From Niabella ginsenosidivorans (GTDB lineage: Bacteria > Bacteroidota > Bacteroidia > Chitinophagales > Chitinophagaceae): 64,000 bases of DNA. The stretch is taken from positions 2,604,001 through 2,668,000 of the forward strand of contig NZ_CP015772.1 in the NCBI RefSeq assembly GCF_001654455.1. Reading direction: 5' to 3'. Below are positions 36,545 to 44,892 of this stretch, in pieces. The position numbers and the translations under genes were made by a program. How positions within the stretch are numbered: the stretch's first letter is position 1; each line of letters begins with the position of its first letter. The notes beneath the pieces are model-generated. The model was not told the origin of the DNA, made no database searches, and worked only from the letters and a program-made list of their open reading frames with translations.

Positions 36545-37648
36545 ATGAAAAAACAGGTTTTAATATCAGGAGCAAGTATTGCAGGATTAACATTAGCGTA
36601 CTGGCTGAACCGGCACGGCTATAAGGTCACCGTCATTGAAATTTCAAAGGGCCTAAGAAAAGGCGGCTCACCCATTGATGTAAGAGGCAAAGCCTTAGAT
36701 GCAGCAAAAGAAATGGGCATACTGGAAAAAATTAAAGCAAGGGAATTTGTACATACTGATGCAATGGTAAACGCCCAAAATGAGCCGCTTGTTACTTTTT
36801 CGTTAAATGCACAGGCCGAATACCGGGGGGATATTGAAATTCACCGCGACGATTTAGTGGATATACTTTATGGAAACATTCCGGCAAACACAGTCGAATT
36901 CCTTTTTGAAAACAGAATTGAAGAGCTTATTCAGCAAAAAGACCAGGTTACAGTAACATTTAAAAACGGGAAACGCAGCAATTTTGACTTCGTTTTTGGA
37001 GCAGACGGAACGCATTCTGCCGTAAGGAAACTTGTTTTTGGTAATGAAGCAGCATATTCAAGATTCTTTGGTGCTTATTTTGCCATAGCTGAAGCCTCTG
37101 GCATAAAAACCGGCAGGCCCCATTCCGGAGCCGTAATGTACCAGGAGCCGGGCAAGCTGGCTGCGCTTTATCCTTTTAAAAAAACGGTCAATGCCTTACT
37201 TGTTTTCAGGTCACCTAAACTAAATTATGATTACAGGGATATGGCACAGCACCGGCAAATTTTAAAGGATCATTTCCAAAACAGTTCCTGGAAAATACCC
37301 CGTATTTTAGACACCATGCTTCATTCAGACAATTTATATTTTGATGAAGTTTGTCAGATTCACATGCCTGCCTGGTCAAAAGGGCGTGTTGCTTTGGTTG
37401 GGGATGCCGCGCATACCGCAAGCTTCCCCACAGGGATGGGCACAAGCCTGGCAATGCAGGGGGCTACAATTTTAGCGCAGGAACTTCAGGCATCAAACGG
37501 GGATTATCAATCGGCATTTTCAAACTACTATGCATCCTATAAACCCTTTGTGGAAAGCATTCAGGCAAGAATTATCCGCGGGTTGGATTGGTCAGTTCCT
37601 GAAACGCAGCAAGGGATTGAGGCAGCGATTAACCGGTTTAAAGGATAA
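36545..37648 (+). CDS. FAD-dependent monooxygenase (PHBH/TetX-like)
   Basis: The 367-residue protein has the FAD Rossmann motif GASIAGLTLAYWLNRHGYKV (residues 9-28), the DG motif FDFVFGADGTHSAVRKLVF and the GD motif GRVALVGDAAHTASFPTGMG. The family hydroxylates aromatic compounds and includes tetracycline-inactivating TetX; length and motif style fit that branch, but drug specificity cannot be claimed. The ATG at 36545 is chosen as it begins directly before the FAD strand; an in-frame start 19 codons upstream adds residues of no known function. Confidence 0.9.
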   Translation: MKKQVLISGASIAGLTLAYWLNRHGYKVTVIEISKGLRKGGSPIDVRGKALDAAKEMGILEKIKAREFVHTDAMVNAQNEPLVTFSLNAQAEYRGDIEIHRDDLVDILYGNIPANTVEFLFENRIEELIQQKDQVTVTFKNGKRSNFDFVFGADGTHSAVRKLVFGNEAAYSRFFGAYFAIAEASGIKTGRPHSGAVMYQEPGKLAALYPFKKTVNALLVFRSPKLNYDYRDMAQHRQILKDHFQNSSWKIPRILDTMLHSDNLYFDEVCQIHMPAWSKGRVALVGDAAHTASFPTGMGTSLAMQGATILAQELQASNGDYQSAFSNYYASYKPFVESIQARIIRGLDWSVPETQQGIEAAINRFKG

Positions 37649-37953
37649 ACAACATTATTATATGGGAGTGATATTTTAATCCGTCCGAAAATTTTTCCAA
37701 AGACGTAACACTTTTTTGTTGGTCTATCATGAATTTCACTTTGTGTTATATCCCGCTGACAACGCAGACCTCCCGCCTTTGGCGGAAGCGCAGATGAATG
37801 GTTGCCAGCGCTGTTCCCTGCCTCGCCGGTTTACCTACCGATGGCAGGCAGAGCGGTTTCTGCGGGAACACTGAACGGCACGGGTTATTCTTTTAGTTCT
37901 TCAGGCTCCCCGCTGTTGCAGAATGCGCCGTTAATGCCAAGCCTCCTGAACAT
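37649..37953. other. Intergenic region, no gene seen
   Basis: The 305-bp stretch lies between two convergent genes. It holds a short inverted repeat around CCGCCTTTGGCGG (37773-37785), which could be part of a terminator, and a GC-rich patch of unknown origin. I see no coding signal. Confidence 0.6.
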
Positions 37954-38820
37954 CTACCTGTTTTTCAGATCATACAGTGGTTTATAGAGTTCTCCGGCAA
38001 ATTGAAGGATGTTTTTATGCAGGGCTTTTAATAACGCCACATTAGCATTTAGTGAATGCTTGGACAAGGATAATATCTTTTCAACCTGTTCTTTAAAATC
38101 ATCCGGTTTTAAAGAAAATCCATCCAATGTATTAAATGCCCTTTTATCCCCTAAGGGATAGCAATTGTTGATTGCGAATAACGCATTTACTATGTTCTTT
38201 ACCGCCCTGGTAATACAGCCTGCAACATTATAAAGATCTTCCTGTATTATGAACCCCTCTGCGATCCGAATGGTAAATTCGGCAGACCATAATGAGCGGT
38301 TAATGACATCAGTTCTCAACTTTTGCGGATAAGGAAAAATCTGTTTTTTAAATGCCTCAATAATCTGATGAGGGTCATAGAGCGGAACAGCTATTGCTAT
38401 TTCTGCCAAATAGGTTAAGGAGGAAAATCCATACGGAGGCTGTTGTTCAAAATGATGCTCCCAGACCCCCTCAATAGCTTTATGAATGGTTTGCCTTACC
38501 TGGACTGTATTCCTGTACAGAAAGTCCACCTTCCCTTGCGGGGTTCTTATCCAGGCGCCACCATTTACCCAGGGCCCCCATTCATAAAATCCTGTAACAA
38601 CCGGGGTATCGATCGCATACCGTTCCGCAACCGTCTTTATAGCCTCTATGGTAAACGGCCGGTCTTCATTATAATAAATTCCGATATCGATGTCAGAAGC
38701 AGGGGTTGCTGTCCCTTCTGCATAAGAACCGCCCAGCACAACAGCCTTAACACCATCGATTCCTTTTAAGTCATCAGCAATGGCAGTCATTAATTGCTTC
38801 TTTTGCGGGTGCATCTTCAT
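37954..38820 (-). CDS. Nucleotidyltransferase-domain protein
   Basis: The 288-residue protein has the polymerase-beta-like nucleotidyltransferase motif VVLGGSYAEGTATPASDIDI at about residues 26-45, where GS and the D-x-D pair bind the metal and nucleotide. A third acidic residue may be in GKVDFLYRN. The helical C-terminal half (about 130-288) resembles kanamycin nucleotidyltransferase-type proteins. Substrate is unknown. It is transcribed leftward on its own, 61 bp below the EamA gene. Confidence 0.82.
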   Translation of the reverse strand: MKMHPQKKQLMTAIADDLKGIDGVKAVVLGGSYAEGTATPASDIDIGIYYNEDRPFTIEAIKTVAERYAIDTPVVTGFYEWGPWVNGGAWIRTPQGKVDFLYRNTVQVRQTIHKAIEGVWEHHFEQQPPYGFSSLTYLAEIAIAVPLYDPHQIIEAFKKQIFPYPQKLRTDVINRSLWSAEFTIRIAEGFIIQEDLYNVAGCITRAVKNIVNALFAINNCYPLGDKRAFNTLDGFSLKPDDFKEQVEKILSLSKHSLNANVALLKALHKNILQFAGELYKPLYDLKNR

Positions 38821-38881
38821 TTTTACTTTTTAACCTACAAAAATAGGATTTATCACCAGGGTTAGGTGCCTGATTGATCAG

Positions 38882-39787
38882 TCATCTGCCAGGTGGAGCT
38901 TTCGTCTTATTACTATTAACAATAACAACAGCCGCTATAATAATGCCGATACCCAGCCATTGGCTGGCTACTACTTTTTCATGAAGCACCAGGAATGCAG
39001 AAGAAACAGAAACGGGAATCTCTACGCTTGCGATAATGCTTCCCAGGCCCAAACCGGTTTTAGGAATGCCCGCTGTAAAACATAAGGGCGGCAATATGGT
39101 GCCAAACACTCCTAAAGCAACACCCCACCCTATTCCTTCCATTGAAAAATGCCGGAAAGTAGTGATATTCCAAAAGAGCGCAATAACAATGAGCCCTCCT
39201 GAAACAAGGTATTTACTCCTGACAAAACCGGGCAGCCCGTTTGCTACATTGCTGGAGGCATACATCGTTATGGTATAAGACACAGCCGCCCCCAGCCCCA
39301 GTAACAATCCTCTCCAATCCACCGGGTTGTTTGCGCTAACCAGATCAGTAGCCAGAACAGTGCCGATCAGCACCGTAACAGCCCCTGCAATCTTTCTGGC
39401 CCCGATCCTTTTCCCCGTCAGCAGCCATTCCAGCACAATGCTCATCCAGATGGATTGCATCAGTAAGATAATGCCTGTTGAAACCGGTATATATTGTATA
39501 GCTAAATAATAACACAGCGTGGTAGTGCCTAAAGAAATTCCCCAAAACAGTAACCTGGTTTTATCGCCCCGGCCTGCTCTCCTGTCTGTGGCAGATACCG
39601 CCCGCGGATTATGTTCTTTGATAAAAGCATAAACGGTCAAAAACAGCAATCCTGTAAAAAATTGCGTAACTGTTAAGATGCTTGTGTGGATGCCCAGATG
39701 ATTGCTGTATTTAACAATTGTGGCCAAAATGCCATAGCTTGCTGCTCCCAAAAAAACACAGATCGCCCCCTTTAGTCCATCCTTCAT
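38882..39787 (-). CDS. EamA/DMT-superfamily transporter
   Basis: The 301-residue protein has about ten hydrophobic segments in two homologous halves. The first half contains LFLTVYAFIKEHN and YYLAIQYIPVSTGIILLMQS, and the second half LGLGAAVSYTITMYAS and AGIPKTGLGLGSIIASVEIP. The pattern AxxxIPVSxxxxLxxxxP near the middle of each half is typical of drug/metabolite transporters. The substrate cannot be inferred. Confidence 0.9.
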   Translation of the reverse strand: MKDGLKGAICVFLGAASYGILATIVKYSNHLGIHTSILTVTQFFTGLLFLTVYAFIKEHNPRAVSATDRRAGRGDKTRLLFWGISLGTTTLCYYLAIQYIPVSTGIILLMQSIWMSIVLEWLLTGKRIGARKIAGAVTVLIGTVLATDLVSANNPVDWRGLLLGLGAAVSYTITMYASSNVANGLPGFVRSKYLVSGGLIVIALFWNITTFRHFSMEGIGWGVALGVFGTILPPLCFTAGIPKTGLGLGSIIASVEIPVSVSSAFLVLHEKVVASQWLGIGIIIAAVVIVNSNKTKAPPGR

Positions 39788-40019
39788 AAAAACTCCTGTT
39801 AAGGCACAAATGTATTCTAACTATTTCACGTAAAAGAAAAAAAGACCAGGGAGCCCGAGCTTTTTACCTGTAAATGATGACGAAATAAGTTCCAGTATTT
39901 AATCGCAAAGCGCCCGCAGGATAAAATTTTTCTTCAAACAATGGAGTGGCACTAACAAAAAGAAAACAGACAGAATATTTAACGGAAGAACTTATGATGA
40001 TAGGCCTGTCAGGCAATAA

Positions 40020-40685
40020 CTATTCCCTTTTAAACCCTATCATCTCTCTATTTTTACCCGCTTGAAATTGAATTTTGCATTTGATGTCTTCTATGCTAAT
40101 CAAATCATCTGTATCGCCTAATACTTCATCAACCAAACCATATTCTTTTGCTTCAACAGCATTAAAAAAATGGTCACGGCGAAACATCTCTTCAATTTCA
40201 TCTTTGGTATGTCCTGAAAATTTGCCAATCAGATAAAATATTTGATTTTGTAATCGCTCTTGTTCTTTGTAAGCAATGCGAACATCTTCGGTATAACCTT
40301 TTGCACCGCCACCTGTAGGATGCATGTGCACAGTCGCATAAGGAAGCGCATAACGTTGTCCTTTGGCACCTGCTGTAAGTAAAACGGTTGCCATGCTTCC
40401 GCAAAAACCAACTGCAACAGTTGATACAGGTGATTTTAATTTTCGTATCGTATCATAAATAGCAAAACCTGAATACACAACGCCACCGGGACTATTGATA
40501 TAAAGCATAATTGGCTTGTGACTTTCACTATCGAGGTAAAGAAGTTGTGCCACTACAAGATTCGCAATATTTTCTTCAATGGCTGTGCCTAAAAAAACAA
40601 TTCTTTCTTTTAGCAAAAGACTATAAATATCGTAAGCACCTCTTGTGGTACTGTCTAATACTGTAGGGATAATCATATCAGGCAA
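40020..40685 (-). CDS. clpP: ClpP-family serine protease, in a sigma-factor operon
   Basis: The 221-residue protein is a full-length ClpP with the catalytic triad Ser97 (GFCGSMATVLLTAG), His122 (TVHMHPTGGG) and Asp171 (FRRDHFFNAVEAKEYGLVDEV). YINSPGGVVYSGFAIYDTIR is the conserved substrate-groove strand. It should form barrels that degrade proteins delivered by a Clp ATPase, but none is encoded next to it. The active-site and basic-loop regions are atypical (GFCGSM for the usual GQAASM), so it is probably a second, specialised ClpP. Its start overlaps the end of the preceding small gene by eight bases, and this links it to the sigma factor. The region is visibly more AT-rich than its surroundings. 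Confidence 0.9.
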   Translation of the reverse strand: MPDMIIPTVLDSTTRGAYDIYSLLLKERIVFLGTAIEENIANLVVAQLLYLDSESHKPIMLYINSPGGVVYSGFAIYDTIRKLKSPVSTVAVGFCGSMATVLLTAGAKGQRYALPYATVHMHPTGGGAKGYTEDVRIAYKEQERLQNQIFYLIGKFSGHTKDEIEEMFRRDHFFNAVEAKEYGLVDEVLGDTDDLISIEDIKCKIQFQAGKNREMIGFKRE

Positions 40686-40935
40686 AAATATTTTTTAGTT
40701 GTTGTACGAAAGAAGGTTCACGCAGCAGTTGCTGATAAATTAATTCCAGCTTATTTCTTTGTTGCCTACGTGAAAAGATCCGAATAAGTTTATGCACCTG
40801 TCTTTGTGCTGCTACTTTTTCAAATAGCGAACCATCAAGAAGCATGCGTGTTTCAAATTGTGATTTTTTTTCGCCGCTCATTTGATGCGATAAATACTTT
40901 TCTATCTGCTCTACCTCAATTAAATCGTTCCTCAT
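40678..40935 (-). CDS. Small protein between sigma factor and ClpP, candidate anti-sigma factor
   Basis: The 85-residue protein is mostly helical and charged. It starts EVEQIEKYLSHQMSGEKKSQ and contains LLDGSLFEKVAAQRQVHKLI. This N-terminal style (a short helix, then LS..MS..EKxxFExxLxxDxxL) is like that of Bacteroidota anti-sigma factors before their membrane segment, but here there is no membrane helix and no zinc motif. It overlaps the sigma gene by 20 bases and the clpP gene by 8, so all three are co-translated. A role as soluble anti-sigma and possible ClpP substrate is inference. Confidence 0.75.
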   Translation of the reverse strand: MRNDLIEVEQIEKYLSHQMSGEKKSQFETRMLLDGSLFEKVAAQRQVHKLIRIFSRRQQRNKLELIYQQLLREPSFVQQLKNIFA

Positions 40936-41422
40936 ATAAATTCATTTTTTTTAGCTCTATGCGAATTTTTTCAATACATTTATGTTTTTGTACTGTCGCC
41001 GAACGAACGCCATTGAACCCAAAAACTGCGGCGATTTGTTGAAGCGAAAGATTATCGTAATAAAATGCTTTGAGTATGTGCAAACATTTTTGTCCTGCCA
41101 ATAATAAATAATGAAAAACATTTTTATCTTCATCTGCAGCTGCATTTTCTTCATCAACAAATGCTTCCACATCTTCCGGCAATGAATCGAAATATTGATT
41201 TTTAGAATGAAGCCAAAGTATTTTAGCAGTGCCCAGCAAATATGCTTTTGCTGAAGTATGAATTTGCAATGTACCTTTTGCTTCTCTTTCAAGATATATC
41301 AATAGCGCATCATGAAAAGTATCATTCGCTTCTTCAAGATTTCCACCTAAACGCTTTATTAAACGCGCCGCTTCAGGAAAGGCTTCCCGATATAACTCAA
41401 CTAAACTTTCCTGCTCCATCAT
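40916..41422 (-). CDS. Sigma-70 family RNA polymerase sigma factor (ECF type)
   Basis: The 168-residue protein has region 2 (LYREAFPEAARLIKRLGGNL and EEANDTFHDALLIYLEREA, then TSAKAYLLGTAKILWLHSKN) and region 4 (CLHILKAFYYDNLSLQQIAA and FGFNGVRSATVQKHKCIEKI). These fit ECF-type sigma factors, though the sequence is divergent. It is the first gene of the three-gene operon with the small protein and ClpP. No promoter with clear boxes is seen upstream; autoregulation by the sigma factor itself is likely but not shown. Confidence 0.85.
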   Translation of the reverse strand: MMEQESLVELYREAFPEAARLIKRLGGNLEEANDTFHDALLIYLEREAKGTLQIHTSAKAYLLGTAKILWLHSKNQYFDSLPEDVEAFVDEENAAADEDKNVFHYLLLAGQKCLHILKAFYYDNLSLQQIAAVFGFNGVRSATVQKHKCIEKIRIELKKMNLYEERFN

Positions 41423-41755
41423 TCCATTTTATTATTAGTGTACAAAAAGATAGCATTATCACCTTAAATCATGAAATTCTTTTTTCATGTATGAAGTTGG
41501 TTCTAATTCTCACCATTTATACTTTATATTCACTTTTGCCGCCAACTCGCACAACAGGATATTGCCGTAAAATGGCACACAAACGTAAAATTTATGGTAT
41601 CACACGCTACTGCGCCAGACTCTTCAACATTGAAAGCCAATAAGTTATCATTATTTATCCGGTATTGTTATTAGAACAATCCACGCCAACCAATTTCACA
41701 CAGGTTCCTGATAGATCGGGACTATTAAGATTGATGACTGACAACTGAAACGCTG
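41423..41755. other. Intergenic region, no gene seen
   Basis: The 333-bp stretch upstream of the sigma operon is AT-rich. It should contain the sigma operon promoter on the minus strand, but I could not identify boxes. An opposite-strand frame reaching in from 41242 has no motif and is ignored. Confidence 0.55.
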
Positions 41756-42721
41756 TTATTTATTTTTTTCCAGGACTTTGAAGTCAATATAATAAATATC
41801 TCCCAGGCCATTGCCCGGCTGGCAAATACGATCCCGGAATCCCCGCAGATCCTGTGGTTGATCAGGCACTGGCGCCGGATCGCTCCGGGTGCTGCCAAAA
41901 TAAAAATAGCGGCCGTCACGGGTCACCTTTGGCGCCCATTCTGTTGCGGGTGAATTAACAGGTGCGCCAAGCTTCCGGGCTTTTGTCCAGTCCTTACCCG
42001 CCTTATAGCTCACATAGAAATCTGCATTCCCCAATCCGTTGGGGTAAGTGGCCATAAAAATCAGGTAGCTTTCATCAGGAGCTATAAAAGCCTCATACTC
42101 ATTATCAGTAGTATTGATGCTGTCTCCCATGTTCTCAACATTACTGTACCGGCCATTCACCAGTTCAGTCCTGTAAATATCAGCACCGCCTTTACCGCTT
42201 TTTCTTGAAGAACCAAAGACCAGGGTTCCGTTATCAGCCAGCGATGGATAATATTCATTGGCTTCGCTGTTAACAGGCGCCTCCAGATGAACCGGATCCT
42301 GCCAGCGCCCGTTCTTCAACTCCGTTTTCCAGATATCCCAACTGGAATTCAGCGTATCTTTTTTATGAACGGGCCGGTCTGAAACAAAGTACATGGTTGT
42401 TCCATCCTTTGTAACAAATGGGTCCACATCCAGGTATTTGCCTGAAAAAGGAACAACCACGGGCGGTGACCATACTTCCTTTTTTTTATAAGACACACAA
42501 ATGGCGCAGGCGGCCAGATCCGGCCTGCATTGTAAAAAATAAACCGTGTCCCCCGATGGAGTAAAACAGGCATGCGTTTCATAGCCGCCTGTACTAATAA
42601 TACCAGCCCCTAACAACCTGGGAAGTGTATCATGCAGTGCGCGCCCGGGCATATGGGCTGCTTCGGCAGGAGTGCTGCCCAAAAGCAAAAACAAGAAAAG
42701 GATCATACGGTTGTAGTTCAT
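41756..42721 (-). CDS. Secreted PD40/TolB-like beta-propeller protein
   Basis: The 321-residue protein has a signal peptide (MNYNRMILFLFLLLGSTPAE). Four to five PD40 blades are visible: HACFTPSGDTVYFLQ, DVDPFVTKDGTTMYFVSDRP, YYPSLADNGTLVFGSSRKSG, YEAFIAPDESYLIFMATYPN and WAPKVTRDGRYFYFGSTRSD. Such propellers are common in Bacteroidota periplasmic or surface proteins and bind peptides or sugars; no catalytic part is seen. The ATG at 42721 has an AGG nine bases upstream; the ATG at 42730 is also possible. Confidence 0.85.
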   Translation of the reverse strand: MNYNRMILFLFLLLGSTPAEAAHMPGRALHDTLPRLLGAGIISTGGYETHACFTPSGDTVYFLQCRPDLAACAICVSYKKKEVWSPPVVVPFSGKYLDVDPFVTKDGTTMYFVSDRPVHKKDTLNSSWDIWKTELKNGRWQDPVHLEAPVNSEANEYYPSLADNGTLVFGSSRKSGKGGADIYRTELVNGRYSNVENMGDSINTTDNEYEAFIAPDESYLIFMATYPNGLGNADFYVSYKAGKDWTKARKLGAPVNSPATEWAPKVTRDGRYFYFGSTRSDPAPVPDQPQDLRGFRDRICQPGNGLGDIYYIDFKVLEKNK

Positions 42722-42730
42722 ATCATGCAT

Positions 42731-43222
42731 CCTGTATTATAACAGTGCATTAAAGTTATTCCAAATCCGGTCAAAAAAAAGAAACTGTTATGAAAAAGCG
42801 TTGACGTATGATCTGTGGTGCAAATCAGCAACAAATACGTTAAAATAAAAACATCCCGATAAGAATTTATCCGCCGGCAACAGCATCCAACAGATCCGCA
42901 TACAAAAGAAAATTATAAATCCTTCATCCCAACCTGATGTAACAGGGCATTGTGGTGACGATTTCTATATATTTTCTATATATTTGTTGCAATACATACA
43001 TATTTTAAGTACCAATTGCCGTTATTCTTAACCAGGTATTTATCTTAACTATTGAATATGTATATAACAGTGGTACAGTTCTTTGTGCCGCTATCCGGTA
43101 ATAGAGAGGAATCATTGTTCCTTTATGCGCTTTAAAACGGCAATTTAGTTACCTGGTTATAAAAAATAGCATTGGGTAAGGACAAAGCGGTGTCTAACTA
43201 TTTTTTAACAAATCACTTTTAT
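42731..43222. other. Promoter region of the cysC operon, AT-rich with a direct repeat
   Basis: No gene is seen. TATATTTG at 42979-42986 fits the -7 consensus TAnnTTTG, but a TTTG at 19 bases upstream is missing. It lies at the end of two tandem copies of TTTCTATATAT (42962-42972 and 42973-42983), an 11-bp direct repeat. A start here would give a leader of about 230 nt. Confidence 0.45.
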
Positions 43223-43783
43223 ATGATCATCCAATTATGCGGAATGTCCGGGGCGGGGAAAACCACGATTTCAGACATCGTTCAACGCAAAGCGGCAAAG
43301 CTATACGGAATCAGGGTAGCGGTCATAGACGGCGATGTTTATAGAAGAACATTGAACAGGGATTTAGGATATTCCAAACAGGATCGTATTGAAAACATTA
43401 AACGATTGGGTAAGGTTGCCTATCAATTATCCAGGAAAGGGATCGTAGCCATTATCAGCGCCATCAATCCTTACAGGGATGCCCGGAACGAATTGAAAAG
43501 AAAATACCCTGCTGTTAAAGAAGTTTTTATAGACTGCCCTTTGGAGGTGCTTATTGAAAGAGATACAAAAGGATTATACAAAAAAGCTTCCTTACCGGAA
43601 GATCATCCGGATAAATTAAAAAATCTTAGCGGGCTTAATGACCCTTTTGAAAAGCCTGAAGACCCGGATCTGCATTTGCGCACAGACCGCATGGAAACTG
43701 ACAAATGCGCACAGCAATTAATAAAACTTATCGTGGAAGATACATCTGCGGATTTAATTTCCGGTTCCCCCAAAAGCACATGA
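43223..43783 (+). CDS. cysC: Adenylylsulfate kinase
   Basis: The 186-residue protein phosphorylates adenosine 5'-phosphosulfate (APS) to PAPS in the cytoplasm. Walker A is GMSGAGKTT at residues 7-15, and the family motifs DGDVYRRTLNRDLGYSKQDR, INPYRDARNELK and CPLEVLIERDTKGLYKKA follow. The ATG at 43223 begins the first strand; a longer frame from a TTG at 43172 adds no conserved residues. It shares ATGA with the sulfotransferase gene, so PAPS is probably made for that enzyme. No ATP sulfurylase (CysDN) is near. Confidence 0.93.
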   Translation: MIIQLCGMSGAGKTTISDIVQRKAAKLYGIRVAVIDGDVYRRTLNRDLGYSKQDRIENIKRLGKVAYQLSRKGIVAIISAINPYRDARNELKRKYPAVKEVFIDCPLEVLIERDTKGLYKKASLPEDHPDKLKNLSGLNDPFEKPEDPDLHLRTDRMETDKCAQQLIKLIVEDTSADLISGSPKST

Positions 43784-44610
43784 ACAACAAAGTAATTATT
43801 ATTTTAGGCATGCACCGTTCCGGCACCTCATTAACCGCAGGATGGTTGCACAGTTGCGGGCTGCACATTGGCGACAGATTGATGGGCGCAGGGATCGGTA
43901 ACGTTGAAGGGCATTATGAAGACAAAGATTTTTTTGAAGCCCACGAGCGCATACTCAGTGCGCATAACCTGCCGCCCGATGGATTAACTTATAAAGAATT
44001 ACCTCCCTTGCGGGGAAATGAAAAAGCGCAATTGCAGGCATTGATCAATAAAAAAAACGAACGTCATGCTACATGGGGGTGGAAAGAACCAAGAACCTGC
44101 CTGTTTACGGACTGTTACGGGGAACTGATCCCCGATGCCTTTTATGTCATTGTGTTCCGGGATTACAGAAGCGTGGTCAGTTCGCTCATCACCCGCCTCT
44201 ACAAGTCTATGGAGGAAGATATACTTTCAGAACAACACCTGGGTTTCTTTCGGAGATATTTTGAAAAACGAAAGCGCCTGAAAACGCTTTTACAGCAATA
44301 TGCAACGCATTATTTGAAGATATGGATACATTACAACCGGAAGATCCTGGAATTTGTTCAACAGTTACCCGTACACCGGTACCGGTTTGCAACCCAGCAT
44401 TCCTTGTTGCAATCCGGTTCTTCCTTTATTGAACGCGTCAAAAAACAGTGGCAGCTAAGCGAACTGGAATATATTCCGTTTGAGGAACGCTACAAAAGAA
44501 AACTGCAAAGTCGCGTTTTAAAGATAGCGCCTTATATACAGGAAAAAAAACTGCTGGCAGAAGCCCGGTATGTATTTTCACAGCTTACAAAAATGCTTGA
44601 ACTGCAGTAA
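43780..44610 (+). CDS. PAPS-dependent sulfotransferase
   Basis: The 276-residue protein has the PAPS 5'-phosphosulfate loop at residues 10-17 (GMHRSGTS, then LTAGWLHSCGLHIGD) and a 3'-phosphate site in YVIVFRDYRSVVSSLITRLY with the Arg-Ser pair. The WGWKEPRTCLF motif is also typical of bacterial members. It would transfer sulfate to a glycan, lipid or small molecule that is not identifiable. The start overlaps the stop of cysC; the start at 43780 places the P-loop at the normal position. Confidence 0.9.
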   Translation: MNNKVIIILGMHRSGTSLTAGWLHSCGLHIGDRLMGAGIGNVEGHYEDKDFFEAHERILSAHNLPPDGLTYKELPPLRGNEKAQLQALINKKNERHATWGWKEPRTCLFTDCYGELIPDAFYVIVFRDYRSVVSSLITRLYKSMEEDILSEQHLGFFRRYFEKRKRLKTLLQQYATHYLKIWIHYNRKILEFVQQLPVHRYRFATQHSLLQSGSSFIERVKKQWQLSELEYIPFEERYKRKLQSRVLKIAPYIQEKKLLAEARYVFSQLTKMLELQ

Positions 44611-44712
44611 ATCATTTTCAATTACTATACAATATGAAAAGATATTATCATCCGGGGCTGAATAACCGGAAGCCCGCCCCGCAAAAGTCAATGCAGCAGG
44701 GTATTTCATAAG

Positions 44713-44737
44713 AAAATCCGCTATGGTAGCGGATTTT
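44713..44737 (+). terminator. Rho-independent terminator after the cysC-sulfotransferase operon
   Basis: An 11-bp perfect stem AAAATCCGCTA / TAGCGGATTTT with a TGG loop is followed by ATGTTTTTT, a T-rich tail on the plus strand. It lies about 100 bp after the sulfotransferase stop and 13 bp from the 3' end of the minus-strand tRNA, so it may serve both. Confidence 0.8.
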
Positions 44738-44749
44738 ATGTTTTTTATC

Positions 44750-44823
44750 TGGAGGTCCCGAGCGGATTCAAACCGCTGTACAAGCTTTTGCAGAGCTCTG
44801 CCTAGTCACTCGGCCACGGGACC
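44750..44823 (-). tRNA. tRNA-Cys (anticodon GCA)
   Basis: On the minus strand the 7-bp acceptor stem GGTCCCG/CGGGACC encloses a normal cloverleaf with anticodon loop CTGCAAA (anticodon GCA), T-arm GCGGTTTGAATCCGC and discriminator U73. The terminal CCA is encoded (44752-44750). Total length 74 nt. Confidence 0.95.
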
Positions 44824-44892
44824 ATTTAACTTTGAAGGCTGGCAAAAATAGGATATTTTTGGTAAATATTCGCAAAGATTAAATGCCTTTTT

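Noticed and set aside
41242-41643. 133-residue plus-strand frame over the sigma gene start
   Set aside because: It is antisense to the well-supported sigma factor and lacks any motif, signal peptide or ribosome binding context.
44750-44823. Integration site of a mobile element at tRNA-Cys
   Set aside because: No integrase gene and no repeated tRNA 3' end are visible on either side.
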